A DNA stretch of 64,000 nt from Pyrus communis (lineage: Eukaryota; Streptophyta; Magnoliopsida; Rosales; Rosaceae), in NCBI RefSeq assembly GCF_963583255.1, contig NC_084819.1, positions 10,062,001 through 10,126,000 of the forward strand, written 5' to 3'. The first letter of the stretch is position 1. Each line of letters opens with the position of its first letter. Shown here piece by piece: positions 12,539-24,897 of the stretch. Under the pieces are notes generated by a model. That model saw only the letters and a program-made list of their open reading frames with translations. It made no database searches and was not told the DNA's origin. The position numbers were made by a program, and so were the translations under genes.

Positions 12539-13218
12539 TGTTGCAGTCCTATTAAATTAGAAATGTGATTGTATAAATCCTAACATATTTAGGATATCCT
12601 TATGAGATTCTACCATATCTCTTAAGAGGGTGTATTCAAATAGAATTTTGAGGGATTTTAATTCTTTTCATGAATCTAGGTGCATTCAATCAGAATTTTA
12701 AGTGATTCTTTGAAATTCAATGTGTATAGTTTATTAAAATCCTTAGAAATCCGGTGTATTCAATTAGAATTTTAAAGAAGTTTATAACATTTCAAGTGTA
12801 TTCAATTAAAATTTGAATTTAAAGAATTTGGAAAAATTGAGGAATTAGAGGGAATTAAAGAGATTTTGTAGTGTTTTTTAAGCATCTACAAATCTCACAT
12901 CTCCCCATGAGATTTCAATAGAATTGAATCAAAATTTTACATGGAATCTCTACAAATCAGTTAAATTCTATAAAAAATCCATGGATTTATAAATCCATTA
13001 AAATCTCTCAAATTCCCAATTGAATACACCCCATTTAGATTAGATATTATCCTATTAGAGTTCTAATCCTACTAGGGTAAGAAGTTAATCTTCCCTACGA
13101 CTATAAATAAAGACACAATGGGGTGGAATATAACACACCTCACAATTACATATCTCTCTTCTCTCTGTGCCGCGCTCCCTCTCTGGCCTCCATAATTGTT
13201 CAGTAAATTATGTCAACA
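12539..13218 (+). mobile_element. Copia-like LTR carrying a MITE
   Basis: The stretch begins TGTTGCAGTCC and ends TATGTCAACA, giving the complementary ends TGTTG/CAACA. Near its 3' end a TATAAATAAAGAC promoter-like box (about 13103) is followed by a CT-rich transcript start. The next bases, AACACGTTATTAGCAC, resemble the conserved leader start of a large group of plant copia elements. A second LTR is not visible, so only this end or a remnant is present. About 405 bp of its length is the MITE listed separately. Confidence 0.5.
12627..13032. mobile_element. MITE with GGGTGTATTCAA-type terminal inverted repeats
   Basis: The left end AGGGTGTATTCAAAT pairs with the right end AATTGAATACACCCC, and the pairing continues inward with mismatches. 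The interior repeats the phrase GTATTCAATTAGAATTTT at 12730-12820. No ORF. A matching right end occurs at 61940-61990 beside TTA, which suggests a PIF/Harbinger-like TTA target, but the left flank here does not show a clean duplication. Confidence 0.65.
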
Positions 13219-14060
13219 ACACGTTATTAGCACGCTCTTGACGCTGCGCTAAATAGAGTTTGATCTTCAATCAGGGGAGTATTACGTTTTAATCATTATT
13301 TTTATGATTAATTTATTATTTTATTGAATTGATTTACATGCTATTGATTCAATTTAATTTTCTGTGTTGAACATGATATAACGCATTGGAGATGCAATTC
13401 CTGCTTTTCAAATAATGATCTTCTACAGAATTCAAAGGCTTCTATTGTTTTTTGCCAATCAAGTACGCTTAAAATAAAGGAATCATGAAGCACGAAAACA
13501 TTCCTTATGATGTATGAATCCCCTATATTTATATTTACCTTCCAATATATATATTGTATATGTTTCATATATTTGTCAATATATATGTTTTGTGGCCGCA
13601 CCATCGCCAAGCCACCAACCCGAGCCAACAGCTCAGGCCTGCTTCCTCTAGACCACAGCAACCCCATGGGCTCTGCTGCAAGTGTGCCAGACCACCAAAT
13701 ACTCGGCCTAAGCAGATTTTCTTTGCACTAGGCATGCAGCCCTCAGCCCACACTAGAAGCCAGCAAAAGCTTGCTAGGCTTTATCATTTGAATGGCCCGC
13801 TCCCATCTGTTGGCCTATGTTCAGCTGTAGATTGCAACTGGATGCTTGTTGGGTCTCAATCCCACTCGGGCCGCTGCCATTGCAGCCATGACCCGAGCCC
13901 AATCTGCAGCTTTGCTGCAACCACTCTTTTTCTGGACAACAACCATCAATTCTTTGTTGGGCTGTCATGAACTTCACGACCCAAATGATTTTTTTGGCCC
14001 GTTTTGCTTCTTGCCCGCACCCAACTAGGTTGGGGTGTCTACGGCTAAGCATCATTTAGG
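13219..14060 (+). mobile_element. Leader of the copia-like element
   Basis: Sequence following the LTR is rich in GCCCGA/GGCCCA words and has overlapping ORFs on both strands (13341-14055) that share no recognisable domain. This fits the untranslated leader of a copia element or large derivative. No gag or pol motif follows before 14440, so the element is truncated. Confidence 0.35.
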
Positions 14061-14558
<498 letters not shown>

Positions 14559-14724
14559 CACTCTCACTCACAGACAGTAAATATCGCTCTCTCTCTCTCT
14601 GTCTTCTGTGCCCACAGAGGTTGCAGCTGTCTCCAGCCCAATCCCCACTCCATTCTCACTCTCAACTTTATATAACCCCTCTCCTCCCTTCCCTCCCCAA
14701 TTCTCCATCCCCCGCACCCCAACA

Positions 14725-15438
14725 ATGCCGCTCACCAATTTCACCTCCCTCCTCCTCCGCCTCCTCCTCCTCCTCACCACCACCACCGTCTTCGCCAATG
14801 CCGCCGCCACTCCCTCCGTCCAAACCCTAAACACTCACGAGCTCTTCAACCCCAAGCTCCCTCCCCGCACCCTCTCCTCCAATAAGAAATTCGAGGGCTC
14901 CTCCAACCTCGTCGACCTCCGCTACCACATGGGCCCCGTCCTCTCCTCCTCCCCCATCAACATCTACCTCATCTGGTACGGCAAGTGGGCCACGCCCCAG
15001 AAGCTCCTCATTACCGACTTCATTCACTCCATTTCCGCCGCTCCCTCCGCCTCCCCCTCCCCCTAAGTCGCCGAGTGGTGGCGAACTGTCTCCCTGTACA
15101 CCGACCAGACCGGCGCCAACGTCTCACGCGCCGTCGTCGTCGCCGGCCAGTAGTGCGACATGAAGTACTCCCAGGGGAATCACCTCACCCGCGTCTCAGT
15201 CCAGCAGGTCATCGCCTCCGCCGTCCGATCCGCCCCCTTCCCCATCGATCACAAGCACGGCGTCTACCTAATCCTCACTTCCGAGGAGGTCACCGTTCAG
15301 GACTTTTGTCGAGCCGTTTGTGGTTTCCATTACTTCACCTTCCCCTCCATGGTGGGCTACACTCTGCCATACGCCTGGATCGGAAACTCTGGCAAGCAGT
15401 GCCCGGAGGTCTGCGCCTACCCGTTCGCAGTCCCGAGG
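14725..15438 (+). pseudogene. EXL-like: EXORDIUM-like / phosphate-induced protein 1 pseudogene
   Basis: The family comprises secreted plant cell-wall proteins linked to brassinosteroid- and sugar-dependent growth. Translation from ATG 14725 gives a Leu-rich signal peptide (LLLRLLLLLTTTTVFANA), then the family signatures LVDLRYHMGPVL, INIYLIWYGKW, SLYTDQTGANVS and [14 protein letters not shown], and a Cys-containing block ending [13 protein letters not shown]. Two in-frame stops interrupt it: TAA at 15064-15066 and TAG at 15151-15153; the frame is otherwise constant. Homology stops at 15438 in a CT-rich stretch, so about the last quarter of a normal protein (roughly 310-340 residues, normally intronless) is missing. 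Coding bias is still strongly GC-rich, so decay is recent or the source was a GC-rich paralogue. Confidence 0.9.
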
Positions 15439-15493
15439 TCTGTCTGTCTCTCTCTCTCCTGTCTGTACTGTAAAAATGCCGTTCATAAATAAA

Positions 15494-15932
15494 TAAATAA
15501 AATTAAATAAAATTCAAAAATAAAAATAAAAAATTTTCTCATACCCGTATGATAGTGTAAAATAAAATTAAGAAAAATAGAGGCTGAGATATAAATAGGG
15601 AGCGGGGCCGAAGGAAAACGACTAAAAGGAGTCGGCGCTGGAAAATCAAACTCAGTCAAAAGTAACAGGTGATATCAAATCCTGAAATTTTATATTCGCA
15701 TGTGTATATTCAGACGTTTGATTGAATATGATTTTCCCAAAAATTGAATTGGGATTTTTTTTCGATTAACCAAAACCCTAATCGATCCCTCCTTTTCGTT
15801 TTTGATGTTTTATCTTTGTGGACCTTTAAATCTTTTAAATTCTTGCCGTATATACATTGCTTACTTATAATCATGTTGTTGTTCTCATGTTTGTTTGGTG
15901 GGTTTGAATTTTCGCAGACAACAGGCGTAGCC
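15494..15932. other. 5' flank of unidentified gene 1
   Basis: AT-rich DNA including a possible 5' UTR with an AACCCTAATC motif (about 15773) and a splice acceptor TTTCGCAG just before the coding start region. Confidence 0.4.
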
Positions 15933-17402
15933 ATGGAAGGAAGATTTTCCAGGACTCGCAGACCTTCTGCTTTTCCGGGTTGGGATTATATTTTTTTATT
16001 TTTTAATTTTGTGGTAATTTTTGGAATTGCAAGTTGCTTTGTTAATATTTTGCAGTAACACTTGTAATTTTTGGAATTACAAGGAAGAGAGATTTGCAGT
16101 TATTATTTTCCTGAAGATTCTTTTCTGAATTTGGTTTCCTATCCTCTAGTAAATGGGTTTCTATCTCGGTTCTTGGCGACTCCTTGTTATGTTAGATATG
16201 GTCTATTTGGTTCACATTACAATTCAAATTTTTACAACTTGTTAATCTGTTCTTTCTCTGTTCGGTGATATTACAATAGTGAAATGGGACCTCTGACGGG
16301 ATACACATCTGCTTTTATTTGGTTAAAATCTTTTTGCTGGACAATGTGAGTGCTAACTTAGAGCAATTTTTATGTCATATTTCATTCAAAACATCTCATC
16401 AATAGAATTTCTAATGTATTTTATTTTCAAATTCCACATGCATATCTCCTAACGATGGGATTTGTAATTGTCGGAGTTTTAAATGATGGGAATCTAATTT
16501 CCGTATTGTTTTGCAATTTCATCATCCAAACGTAGCATGAGGGTTTTTGGTGTGTAGATATCTTCCTTCTCTAGGATAAAAGATGGTTGGTCTCTGTAGT
16601 TTAAACGTTTTTTTACTGCAAACTCTCACAGACACTGGCTTGATATTCTTATGCTTTTAGTCTTGGAGAGGAGATAATTTATTTTCTGATTGTTCAATTT
16701 CTGAGGTAACAGCTGAGTTTTTAACCGCTGCTCGTTCTTTGATGGAGCAAGCGGAGGCACACAACGCTGAGGTTCTGGAGGCTGCTCGGGCGTTCAAAGG
16801 ATTTACATATTCAAAGAGCATTTATTATTTAGAGCCTTGGAGTATGCCCGGATTTGTAAGAAATCCTTTCAATCATAGTCCTAATTTATGCTTTCAGTCG
16901 ATGCGTACACTTTGTTCTAATTTGAGCCTCCCTCCTTGCGTGTGACCCGGGAGAAGGCTCAAAGAGAGCAAGCTGCTGTGGCTTCCGGGATGGCTATGTT
17001 GAAGGCTAAGATTGACAGGGGCGAAATTCCTGGCATTGTTAAGGGGCAAGGGAGGTTAGTTGCCATTTCCCTTGTGCACTAGCTTTCTTTATTTTTTGCA
17101 CCACTTCAGCAGAACAAGATTTTGCTATATTTAATTGTATTTCTTCATATGCAGTTTCAGGATTTTCCTTAAGAAGCGCAGATGCGAGTTCCCAATTCCA
17201 GGAGCTGGGGAACTGAGGGAGAAGCGTCCAGATTTTGTACCGGTAAGAATGCCGCCACGTCAAACATGTTTTACTTCCTTGCTGTGCATTCGTTCAGCGG
17301 ATATACTACGCGTATACAATATGTTCCAAATTGAATTTTCATGTAGGCCACTGTGGAGAAAGATGCAAGGAGTAATGGCATTCCTGGCATTAGTATGAAG
17401 AA
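15933..17402 (+). CDS. Unidentified multi-exon gene 1, 3' end replaced by duplication
   Basis: I do not recognise the protein. Five exons join in phase: 15933-15978, 16713-16855, 16927-17054, 17161-17242 and 17347-17402, with donors GTTGGG, GTAAGA, GTTAGT, GTAAGA and GTTAGT. The product starts MEGRFSRTRRPS, then a helical Ala/Glu-rich stretch (LTAARSLMEQAEAHNAEVLE), a Lys/Arg/Gln segment (VTREKAQREQAAVASG), and two related short motifs RGEIPGIVKG and SNGIPGISMK. A second copy of exons 2-5 lies at 24898-25587 and exon 5 recurs inverted at 24373-24428, all with intact phase. The copy here loses its downstream part at 17758, where the direct duplication ends, so its terminal exon (compare 26241-26391) is present only in antisense at 17881-18030. 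Probably non-functional. Confidence 0.5.
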
Positions 17403-17758
17403 GTTAGTTTCCAATTCCCTTTTACTTCAATTAATTTGTTCTGTTTTTCATTTATGCTTTTTGGTATGCATTCCCACATCCAACAGAAAAGAGAGAAGAA
17501 GAGCAAAGATATATATACACAGAAAGCCCCACATACCTGCTACTTTTGTATTATCGTGCAATTTAAGATTACATGCAGGCCATAGCCATAGGCACACAGA
17601 TAGGACCTGGTCATGTGTGTTGTTCACTTGTTCGTTTAGATGTATGCATGAATGTATGTACGTGTCGAATGCTTCCTGCCAAGCAATTATTGTATGTCAT
17701 ATCAGTGTGTAAGATTTGCACACAGAAAGCAAAACTCATACAACTCCAAAGTGAAGGT
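16407..17758 (+). repeat. Direct duplicate of 24592-25944
   Basis: Starting at ATTTCTAATGTATT (16407 and 24592) the two segments match with only scattered substitutions through to GTGAAGGT (17758 and 25944). The copy at 24592 spans the whole palindrome spacer and continues into the right arm, so this block copies the palindrome centre. Confidence 0.9.
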
Positions 17759-18053
17759 CTCCAACCATGGAATGGAATGCCGTAAACTTCAATATAGTTC
17801 CAGTATTGTTGATCCCCTCCCATTTCTGGATATCAAAGTTTGATGACTAAGCACCTTGCACGTACGATGACCCTGCCCTTAGCTGCGAATTACCGCTCCA
17901 GGGAGTGCCTTGTCCATCCATTCTTGCTCGTGATTGATGGATCCAGAGGCATTCGCTTCTCCACTGTAGGACATGTGAAGAAACCCATCTTCATCCTTAT
18001 TTTCCCCATCCACTTCTGACATCAAGGCATCTGTAACATTTATATTTGTTAGA
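17757..18053 (+). repeat. Direct duplicate of 23445-23741
   Basis: From TCTCCAACCATGG to TTTGTTAGAA this segment matches the left arm directly. It contains in antisense the terminal exon of gene 1 (minus strand, encoding DALMSEVDGENKDEDG and the C terminus GAVIRS). The junction at 17757 joins two pieces that are not adjacent in the arm. Confidence 0.85.
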
Positions 18054-18714
18054 ACAGCACCCATAACTGTAGCAACAGCTTGTTCTCGGTTAGGTTTTGA
18101 CACATGCCATTGCACATGGTCTAATATACTAAAATTGTTGAGTTTGATGGACCCAAAAGAAAGAATGGAGCAAATGGGTTTCTTGGAAGTGAAGGAAAAA
18201 TGGAATGGAGCAAATGGATTCCTTGGAAGTGAAGGAAAAATGGAATGTTGGGAAGTGAGAGAAGGGGGAGAGTGGAGGTTGAAGACGAAGGTTGCTGAGG
18301 GGGCACATTAGCCTGAGGAGCCAGTTTGGAGGCAGAGCCAAATACATTGTATTACAATTTGAATGAAGTCGTAACACCACGTGTGGCGGCGTTACCAGTA
18401 CATCGAAAAAAATATGGCATTGTTTTTAATGTTTAATTTAAACAGTTAAATAGCTCATGCAGATTGAAACCTAATTAATATTAGCGCATGACATTAACCC
18501 AAAGTCTCATTCATGGCATTAACCTAAACATAGAATATTCCACCAAAATAGAAGTTGAAACGACATGTGAGGAAAAACAAAAAATATTTGACATGCCCTG
18601 AAGCTCCATAAGGAAGCTGTACAACAAAAAGAGAAAATATCATAAATCCCTATATTCTCAAGAAAATAAAAACAACATAAAAGCTAAAGCATCCATATAG
18701 CTAGATAGCGGTGT

Positions 18715-21003
18715 TCACTCGTCAACCAATTCTGCTGGTATCTCCATCATGTCGTGGCCAATCTCATCCTGAGCCATATCTGCAGCAACAGCACCCATAA
18801 CTGCAGCCCGATGGGCCGGAAAATCCCAACAATCAACTGCTGTCAAATACCCATCTATGATATTCCACTGCAAACCTAAAATCTGATGTGTGGTCATGTA
18901 TATCCCGTCAAGCCAATACTGGAATATGTGTGCAGGGAATTCAGCGAAACCCGGATAAACCTGAGCGACCATGTCGGCCTCCATTTCAAGCACATTTCCA
19001 TATGTTCTAATATTCACAGTCCCTCTGCCAGCCCATATGCCTCCCTCCAACACCCTAGAAAGATTGACAACCTTCCCATCCATATGCGGTAAGGCCAGCA
19101 CGCAATGAGCGCTCTTGTAAAACTGCTGCCATGTGAGAGCCATGGCATGCTCTGATGCCATCGCCTGAACTCCACCTTCTCCAAAATTGAGCAAATAGGT
19201 GCAAATAAAACGGTCCGGAACCAAAAAACCAGCATGAAGAAAAAAAGAGGTGTATGCTCCCCTGATGAAATGCTCGACCTCGTGCACACCACGGACTATG
19301 TCAAGATTCAGGGAGAACTGAAATCGAGGAATAAAGTTGAATGGGTTATGCCATCCCAACATTATCCCATAGACTGAGAGTACTCGATCTATGGGCAAAA
19401 CTCCTCCTCCAGCCCCTGGTCCACCTCCACCATCCCCATCACCAACTACTGGGATGATAGCTCCTCCATCCTCAACCTGATGAGGTGGAGCTGGAACTGG
19501 AACTAGAGCTAGGGCATTACCTACAACTGCGTCTAAAAGATAACCCCCTCCGCCCCCTCCAGCTCCAGGGTTGTCATAGTCATAAGGCGTATCATGTACA
19601 ACCAAATAAAGCATAATGGGAACCATCAGCAAAGTGTCAACTGGAAGAACACTAAAAGTATCAAACATAATGTGAGGAGTATATGTGAACATAAAATTGA
19701 TGTAAACTGCAAGTGCATAGAACTAATAAAGTATGCGACACACCTTTGTTTGCCATTCTTCTGAAAGTTCCAACATTTGAGATTGAGCTGATCCTATGGA
19801 ATGTATCTTCTCATTTTTCTTGATAAAATTTGACACATATCTGAGAGAAATGACAGGTTAGAAATATAAGAAAGGTAAGTATCAACAACTATTCAGAATC
19901 GAACAACTAAAGACATGAAATGGGAGGTTATACATAATCGAACATCTGTAAAAATCAGCTATTGAAGTTCATTCAGTTAAGAATAAACTTTTGAAACAAG
20001 TTGTGAATATAGAATGTCAATTTACAGCGAAAAGAGTTGGAAAGAGGTTGGTAAAAATAGATCACCGAGAGCAATAGGTAAAAAAAAATTTCCATCCAAG
20101 ATTCAATAGTTGGTCCATTCTTAGCCTCATTAAGGTCCATCTTGTTGTGATAGGATAGGAATGAAGGAGAACTGATTAGTTTTAGCTAATGTAATGAAGA
20201 TACGTATTATCTGTCGAAAAGCTCCACATGTTTTACTTATTTCAGAAAGGTCAGAAACACGCATGTCCATTGTCCGGAATGGATATAATCCAACACCCCA
20301 AGTAAAGAACATCAGAGGAGAAGGCAGTTCGACGAATAAAAAGACAGAGAACAAGTGAAACAGTGGGCTCACAGCTTCTTCCTGTTAACGATTGTATCAT
20401 TCAGAGCATTGATAGTGGTAATGGATGACTCGTCGAAACCTTTAGTTTTCCCTTTTTTTTCGAGCGCGTTGCAAAAGCACTGCAAGTGAGTGCTGATGAT
20501 TGAATTCTTCATCGAGGCATTGCCAGAACCAGTTTTTCTTGGAAGATGATACCCTGAAAGTACCAAAGAAGATCAGAACTAAGAAAATAAACATGTGCGT
20601 TCACAGAATCCAACAAATAAAGAAACACACACACGCATTAACCAAGAAGCAAGAAAATCAAAAGCACAACAATCGCATTAACGAAGAAAATAAACCCATT
20701 AAAAAAATAAAAATAAAAAACTAGATTAAACAGCTATTCATCAAGTAAACTCACGAAAATAATCCAAAGAAACATCACATTTACCAAAAGAATCTAATCA
20801 AAACTACAAGCACCCACAAGCAAGAAGATAAGAAGAGAGTTGAGGTTTGTGACGTTTTAGTTACCCTGGGCGTCACGGCAGAGACGAACTGCAACTTCTA
20901 CTCCCGTCCGATGGTCTGCCGAAGGTGGAGGTGGAGGTAGTGGTGGCAGAGTCGGTGGAGACGGCAGTGGCATTTGGGTTTTGGAGGTGGTGGAAGACGC
21001 CAT
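18715..21003 (-). CDS. Unidentified four-exon gene 2, intact copy
   Basis: I do not recognise this family. Proposed exons are 21003-20865, 20553-20373, 19840-19742 and 19651-18715; phases join and give about 451 codons. Exon 1 encodes a Ser/Thr start and a Pro-rich stretch, then [13 protein letters not shown]; exon 2 has [14 protein letters not shown] and [14 protein letters not shown]; exon 3 has [14 protein letters not shown]. Exon 4 (about 310 codons) has a Gly-rich linker ([11 protein letters not shown]), a second Gly-rich stretch, then a compact region rich in aromatic residues ([38 protein letters not shown]) and an acidic C terminus. The last splice pair (GTGTCG donor, TTTTAG acceptor) is my weakest choice; the exon-4 frame is also open upstream to an ATG at 19692, so exon 4 could be a separate gene. 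No membrane segment or signal peptide is clear. Confidence 0.55.
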
Positions 21004-21435
21004 TGTCTAGTTGGAGAGTCGGAGAGTTTTGTCCGAGGCTACTACGCTTGTTTGTGTTGTACGGAATGAAACTGGGGACGGACAAATCGTTATTTTTTGG
21101 TAGCTTTAATGAAAAGGATTTGGACTAAGTTTAGTTTAACAAAAAAACCACCCTATAATATTATTTAATCATAAGGACAAAACTAATTAATATCAGACCC
21201 ACAAACATGGGCTGAATTAAAAGCCCAAAACGAAATAAATTTTTTTTCCCAACCCTTGCCCCTAACGGAAACTCCATTATGTTAGCCAATTATGTTAGAA
21301 ATAGAGTTCCCTTTTCTGAAAAATAAACAAGTGGAGTCAAAAGGAGATCCGAAGGAGATCCGAAGGAAGACCATTGGAACTGGAATGCTGAGGTATCAGC
21401 GCAATGTGCCTCGCAGATTCAAGAGCTGTTTCAAA

Positions 21436-21775
21436 GAAGGTATTATCACTATTTCTTAAACTGACACGAATATTATCACTATTTCTTAAACTTAACACTT
21501 ACTATTTCTTAAACTGACACATGTACTATCACTATTTCCATATTTCGTAAACTGAATACTGACTATTTCTTAAACTAAACATGGGTACTATCACTATTTC
21601 TTAAACTTAACACTAGTAATATCATTATTTCTTAAATTTAAGACTGACTATTTCTTAAACTGACATAGGTACTAACACTATTTCTTAACTTAACACGGGT
21701 ACTATTACTATTTCTTAAACTAAATATTGACTATTTCTTGAACTGAACACGGGTATTATCACTATTTCTTAAATA
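21436..21775. repeat. Minisatellite, CTATTTCTTAAACT units
   Basis: Degenerate tandem units of about 25-35 bp built on CTATTTCTTAAACTGACAC and GGTACTATCA. An inverted counterpart lies at 28228-28570 in the right arm. Confidence 0.9.
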
Positions 21776-24372
21776 CTTCTTACCTTTTTTTGTTTTTGCT
21801 AAAAAAAATTATAATGAGAATCTCGACAAGAATTTAATTGAAGTTAAAACACATCGTTGAATATGATAAATGTAAACTTTCTCACATTATAGAAAATGAC
21901 AATTATAAATGCATCAGCAACAAAATTAAGTAATTAATTATTTTCTCAACAATGTGAGTTTGAATGTGTATAGAAAGAAAAAACCAAAGCTATTGCGCAA
22001 CGTAATGAATTGGTTACATTGTGTGCACAACACATAAGAATGTAAAATGTGAAAGTTAAATCAAATAATAAATTGTAAGTAGTAGATTACTCTAATGACT
22101 AAGACAATTTCTCTTAAACTCACTGAGTAGTTGGTTCAAACATTTCATTTCTTCTTTAGCGTAATTTGTTGTAAATTATAATGATGAAAATTTATAATTA
22201 ATCAAGTTCTTTAACATGGTCGATCGATCTCCATTCGCTCTAAATGAAATGGGTTAAATCTCATTGTCTCAAATGGACATACATACGTAGGTACACACAT
22301 AGCAGCAGTCAGTCCACACACACACAAAAACTACAAAAACAAATATTAATTCCTACCATAAACTCAATTTACAAATTTAGTTAGTAAGCTTCATGTAGAA
22401 ACTCAGCAAGTGTAGGACTCAACAAGCTTGTCCATGGACCCCAACTGAGTCTCTGCATTCTTAAGCAGCAGAGTCAATGATTCCACATTAGAGTAATCTA
22501 CTACTTGTGCAGCAGAGTTAATGATGATGATATATGTAATCACCATCATTATTAAGCATTGGTGATTTGGATAATAAAGGCAAATGTAATGGGCAATGTG
22601 GTATTGAAACGTATTGAGACACATTTGGCAGCATCTTTCATTTCACTTTAGTGTAGAAAGACTGACTAGTCACCAAGGGCTCTCAAAGACTCCCGGAACT
22701 CTCCTTCTCTGCATGTTTTGTTGCAGAAGATAAAAGAAATTTAAAAAATATGGGGATCAATCGTTTTCTTCGATCCAATCTCAGAACCCAGGTATCAAAT
22801 CTTAAATCCCAAACACCCATTTGGTTTTTTTTGGATTACATCTTCCTGTAGGTATTTTCTGATTGACAAAGACAGAAGAACAACAGAATATTACAAGCAA
22901 CTGCATCATATCGAATTGAAACTCTGTTTGAACTTCTTCTGACTTCTTAATGTCATCCCAAAAACCAAAATTGCACTCTTTATCTGAGGATCAGTAAGAG
23001 ATTTGAACGAACATCCCGTATCTTAGCTAAGGGGTCAAAAAGAGAGTAGTTATTAGTAATTAACAAGAATTGAAGAATTGAAAATTATTTCCGGTCTCTT
23101 TGTTTCTTCACCGGGACCTTCTTGCCGAGAATCAAACCTAAGACGTCTCATTTACCAGTGAAGAGGAACACCACTAGCTTTCACAATCTAATTCAAGTCC
23201 ACTCTTTAAAATTCAATGTGATTCTATAACAAATGAATTCCCGAAATTAATCCATCAACCAACCCACATCTAGATTTCAAATTTAAGCATTTTTTACGGG
23301 AATAAAGGGAGTTATTGATGAGGAATTCCCAAGTCCATGAAAATGCAGACGCTCAAAATCCCTATTTAGACACAGAAGAAAGTTTATTATATTTACGCCG
23401 TCCGAAGTAGAGTCCTCAAAATATATGTCAAGTACATGCATTAAAGTCTCCAACCATGGAATGGAATGCCATAAACTTCAATATAGTTCCAGTATTGTTG
23501 ATCCCCTCCCATTTCTGGATATCAAAGTTTGATGACTAAGCACCTTGCACGTACGATGACCCTGCCCTTAGCTGCGAATTACCGCTCCAGGCAGTGCCTT
23601 GTCCATCCATTCTTGCTCGTGATTGATGGATCCAGAGGCATTCGCTTCTCCACTGTAGGACATGTGAAGAAACCCATCTTCATCCCTATTTTCCCCATCC
23701 ACTTCTGACATCAAGGCATCTGTAACATTTACATTTGTTAGAATCATTACAACCATCACCACCACAACTTTAACTCTGCGACAAGGCGATACTGTTATGC
23801 CTAAAATAAAAATGGGTTTGTGGCTCACCAGCAGGAGGTTCAGTGTTTTTGAAGAAGACAAACAGAGGGTTGGACAGGGGGAGCACGATCTAATGCCGAA
23901 TAAAAAAAAACAAATTCCCCAACTGGCATCTCACCATGGACATGATATCTGCAGTCGGAAATTAAACCAAGATGGCCCAACCAAAATGATGTGAGAAGAG
24001 AGGTGCAGACAAATGAACCTTCACTTTGGAGTTGTATGAGTTTTGCTTTCTGTGTGCAAATCTTACACACTGATATGGCATACAATAATTGCTTGGCAGG
24101 AAGCCTTCGACACGTACATACATTCATGCATACATCTAAACGAACAAGTGAACAACACACATGACCAGGTCCTATCTGTGTGCCTATGGCTATGGCCTGC
24201 ATGTAATCTTAAATTGCATGATAATACAAAAGTAGCAGGTATGTGGGGCTTTCTGTGTATATATATCTTTGCTCTTCTTCTCTCTTTTCTGTTGGATGTG
24301 GGAATGCATACCAAAAGTCATAAATGAAAAACAGAACAAATTAATTAAAGGAAAAGGGAATTGGAAACTAAC

Positions 24373-24593
24373 TTCTTCATACTAATGCCAGGAATGCCAT
24401 TACTCATTGCATCTTTCTCCATAGTGACCTACATGAAAGTTCAATTTGGAACATATTGTATACGCGTAGTATATCCGCTGAACGAATGCACAACAAGGAA
24501 GTAAAACATGTTTGACGTGGCGGCATTCTTACCGGTACAAAATCTGGACGCTTCTCCCTCAGTTCCCCAGCTCCTGGAATTGGGAACTCGCAT
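24373..24593 (-). pseudogene. Inverted partial copy of gene 1 (exons 4-5)
   Basis: On the minus strand, part of exon 4 (24593 down to about 24533) and exon 5 (24428-24373) of gene 1 are present with intact splice sites. Exon 4 is cut at CGAGTTCCC, where the palindrome spacer begins, so this copy has no 5' half. Confidence 0.75.
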
Positions 24594-24897
24594 TTCTAAT
24601 GTATTTTATTTTCAAATTCCACACGCATATCTCCTAACGATGGGATTTGTAATTGTCGGAGTTTTAAATGATGGGAATCTAATTTCTGTATTGTTTTGCA
24701 ATTTCATCATCCAAACGTAGTGCGAGGGTTTTTGGTGTGTAGATGTCTTCCTTCTCTAGGATAAAAGATGGTTGGTCTCTGTAGTTTAAACGTTTTTTTA
24801 CTGCAAACTCTCACAGACACTGGCTTGATATTCTTATGCTTTTAGTCTTGGAGAGGAGATAATTTATTTTCTGATTGTTCAATTTCTGAGGTAACAG

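Larger units (their letters stand above)
18079..24593 (-). repeat. Left arm of a 13.8-kb inverted duplication
   Basis: The reverse complement matches 25367-31902 along its whole length at what looks like well above 95 percent identity, with a few small indels. Matching landmarks: gene 2 exons, the start AAACCTAACCGAGAACAAGC at the outer end, minisatellite 21436-21775 against 28228-28570, and a short terminal-exon-like ORF (QVVDYSNVESLTLLL) at 22406-22520 against 27435-27553. The inner end falls inside exon 4 of gene 1. Distance between arms is about 0.77 kb. Confidence 0.95.

Noticed and set aside
13341..14055. Several ORFs of 60-138 codons on both strands
   Set aside because: All frames are similarly open because of GC-rich leader composition; none has a domain or splice structure.
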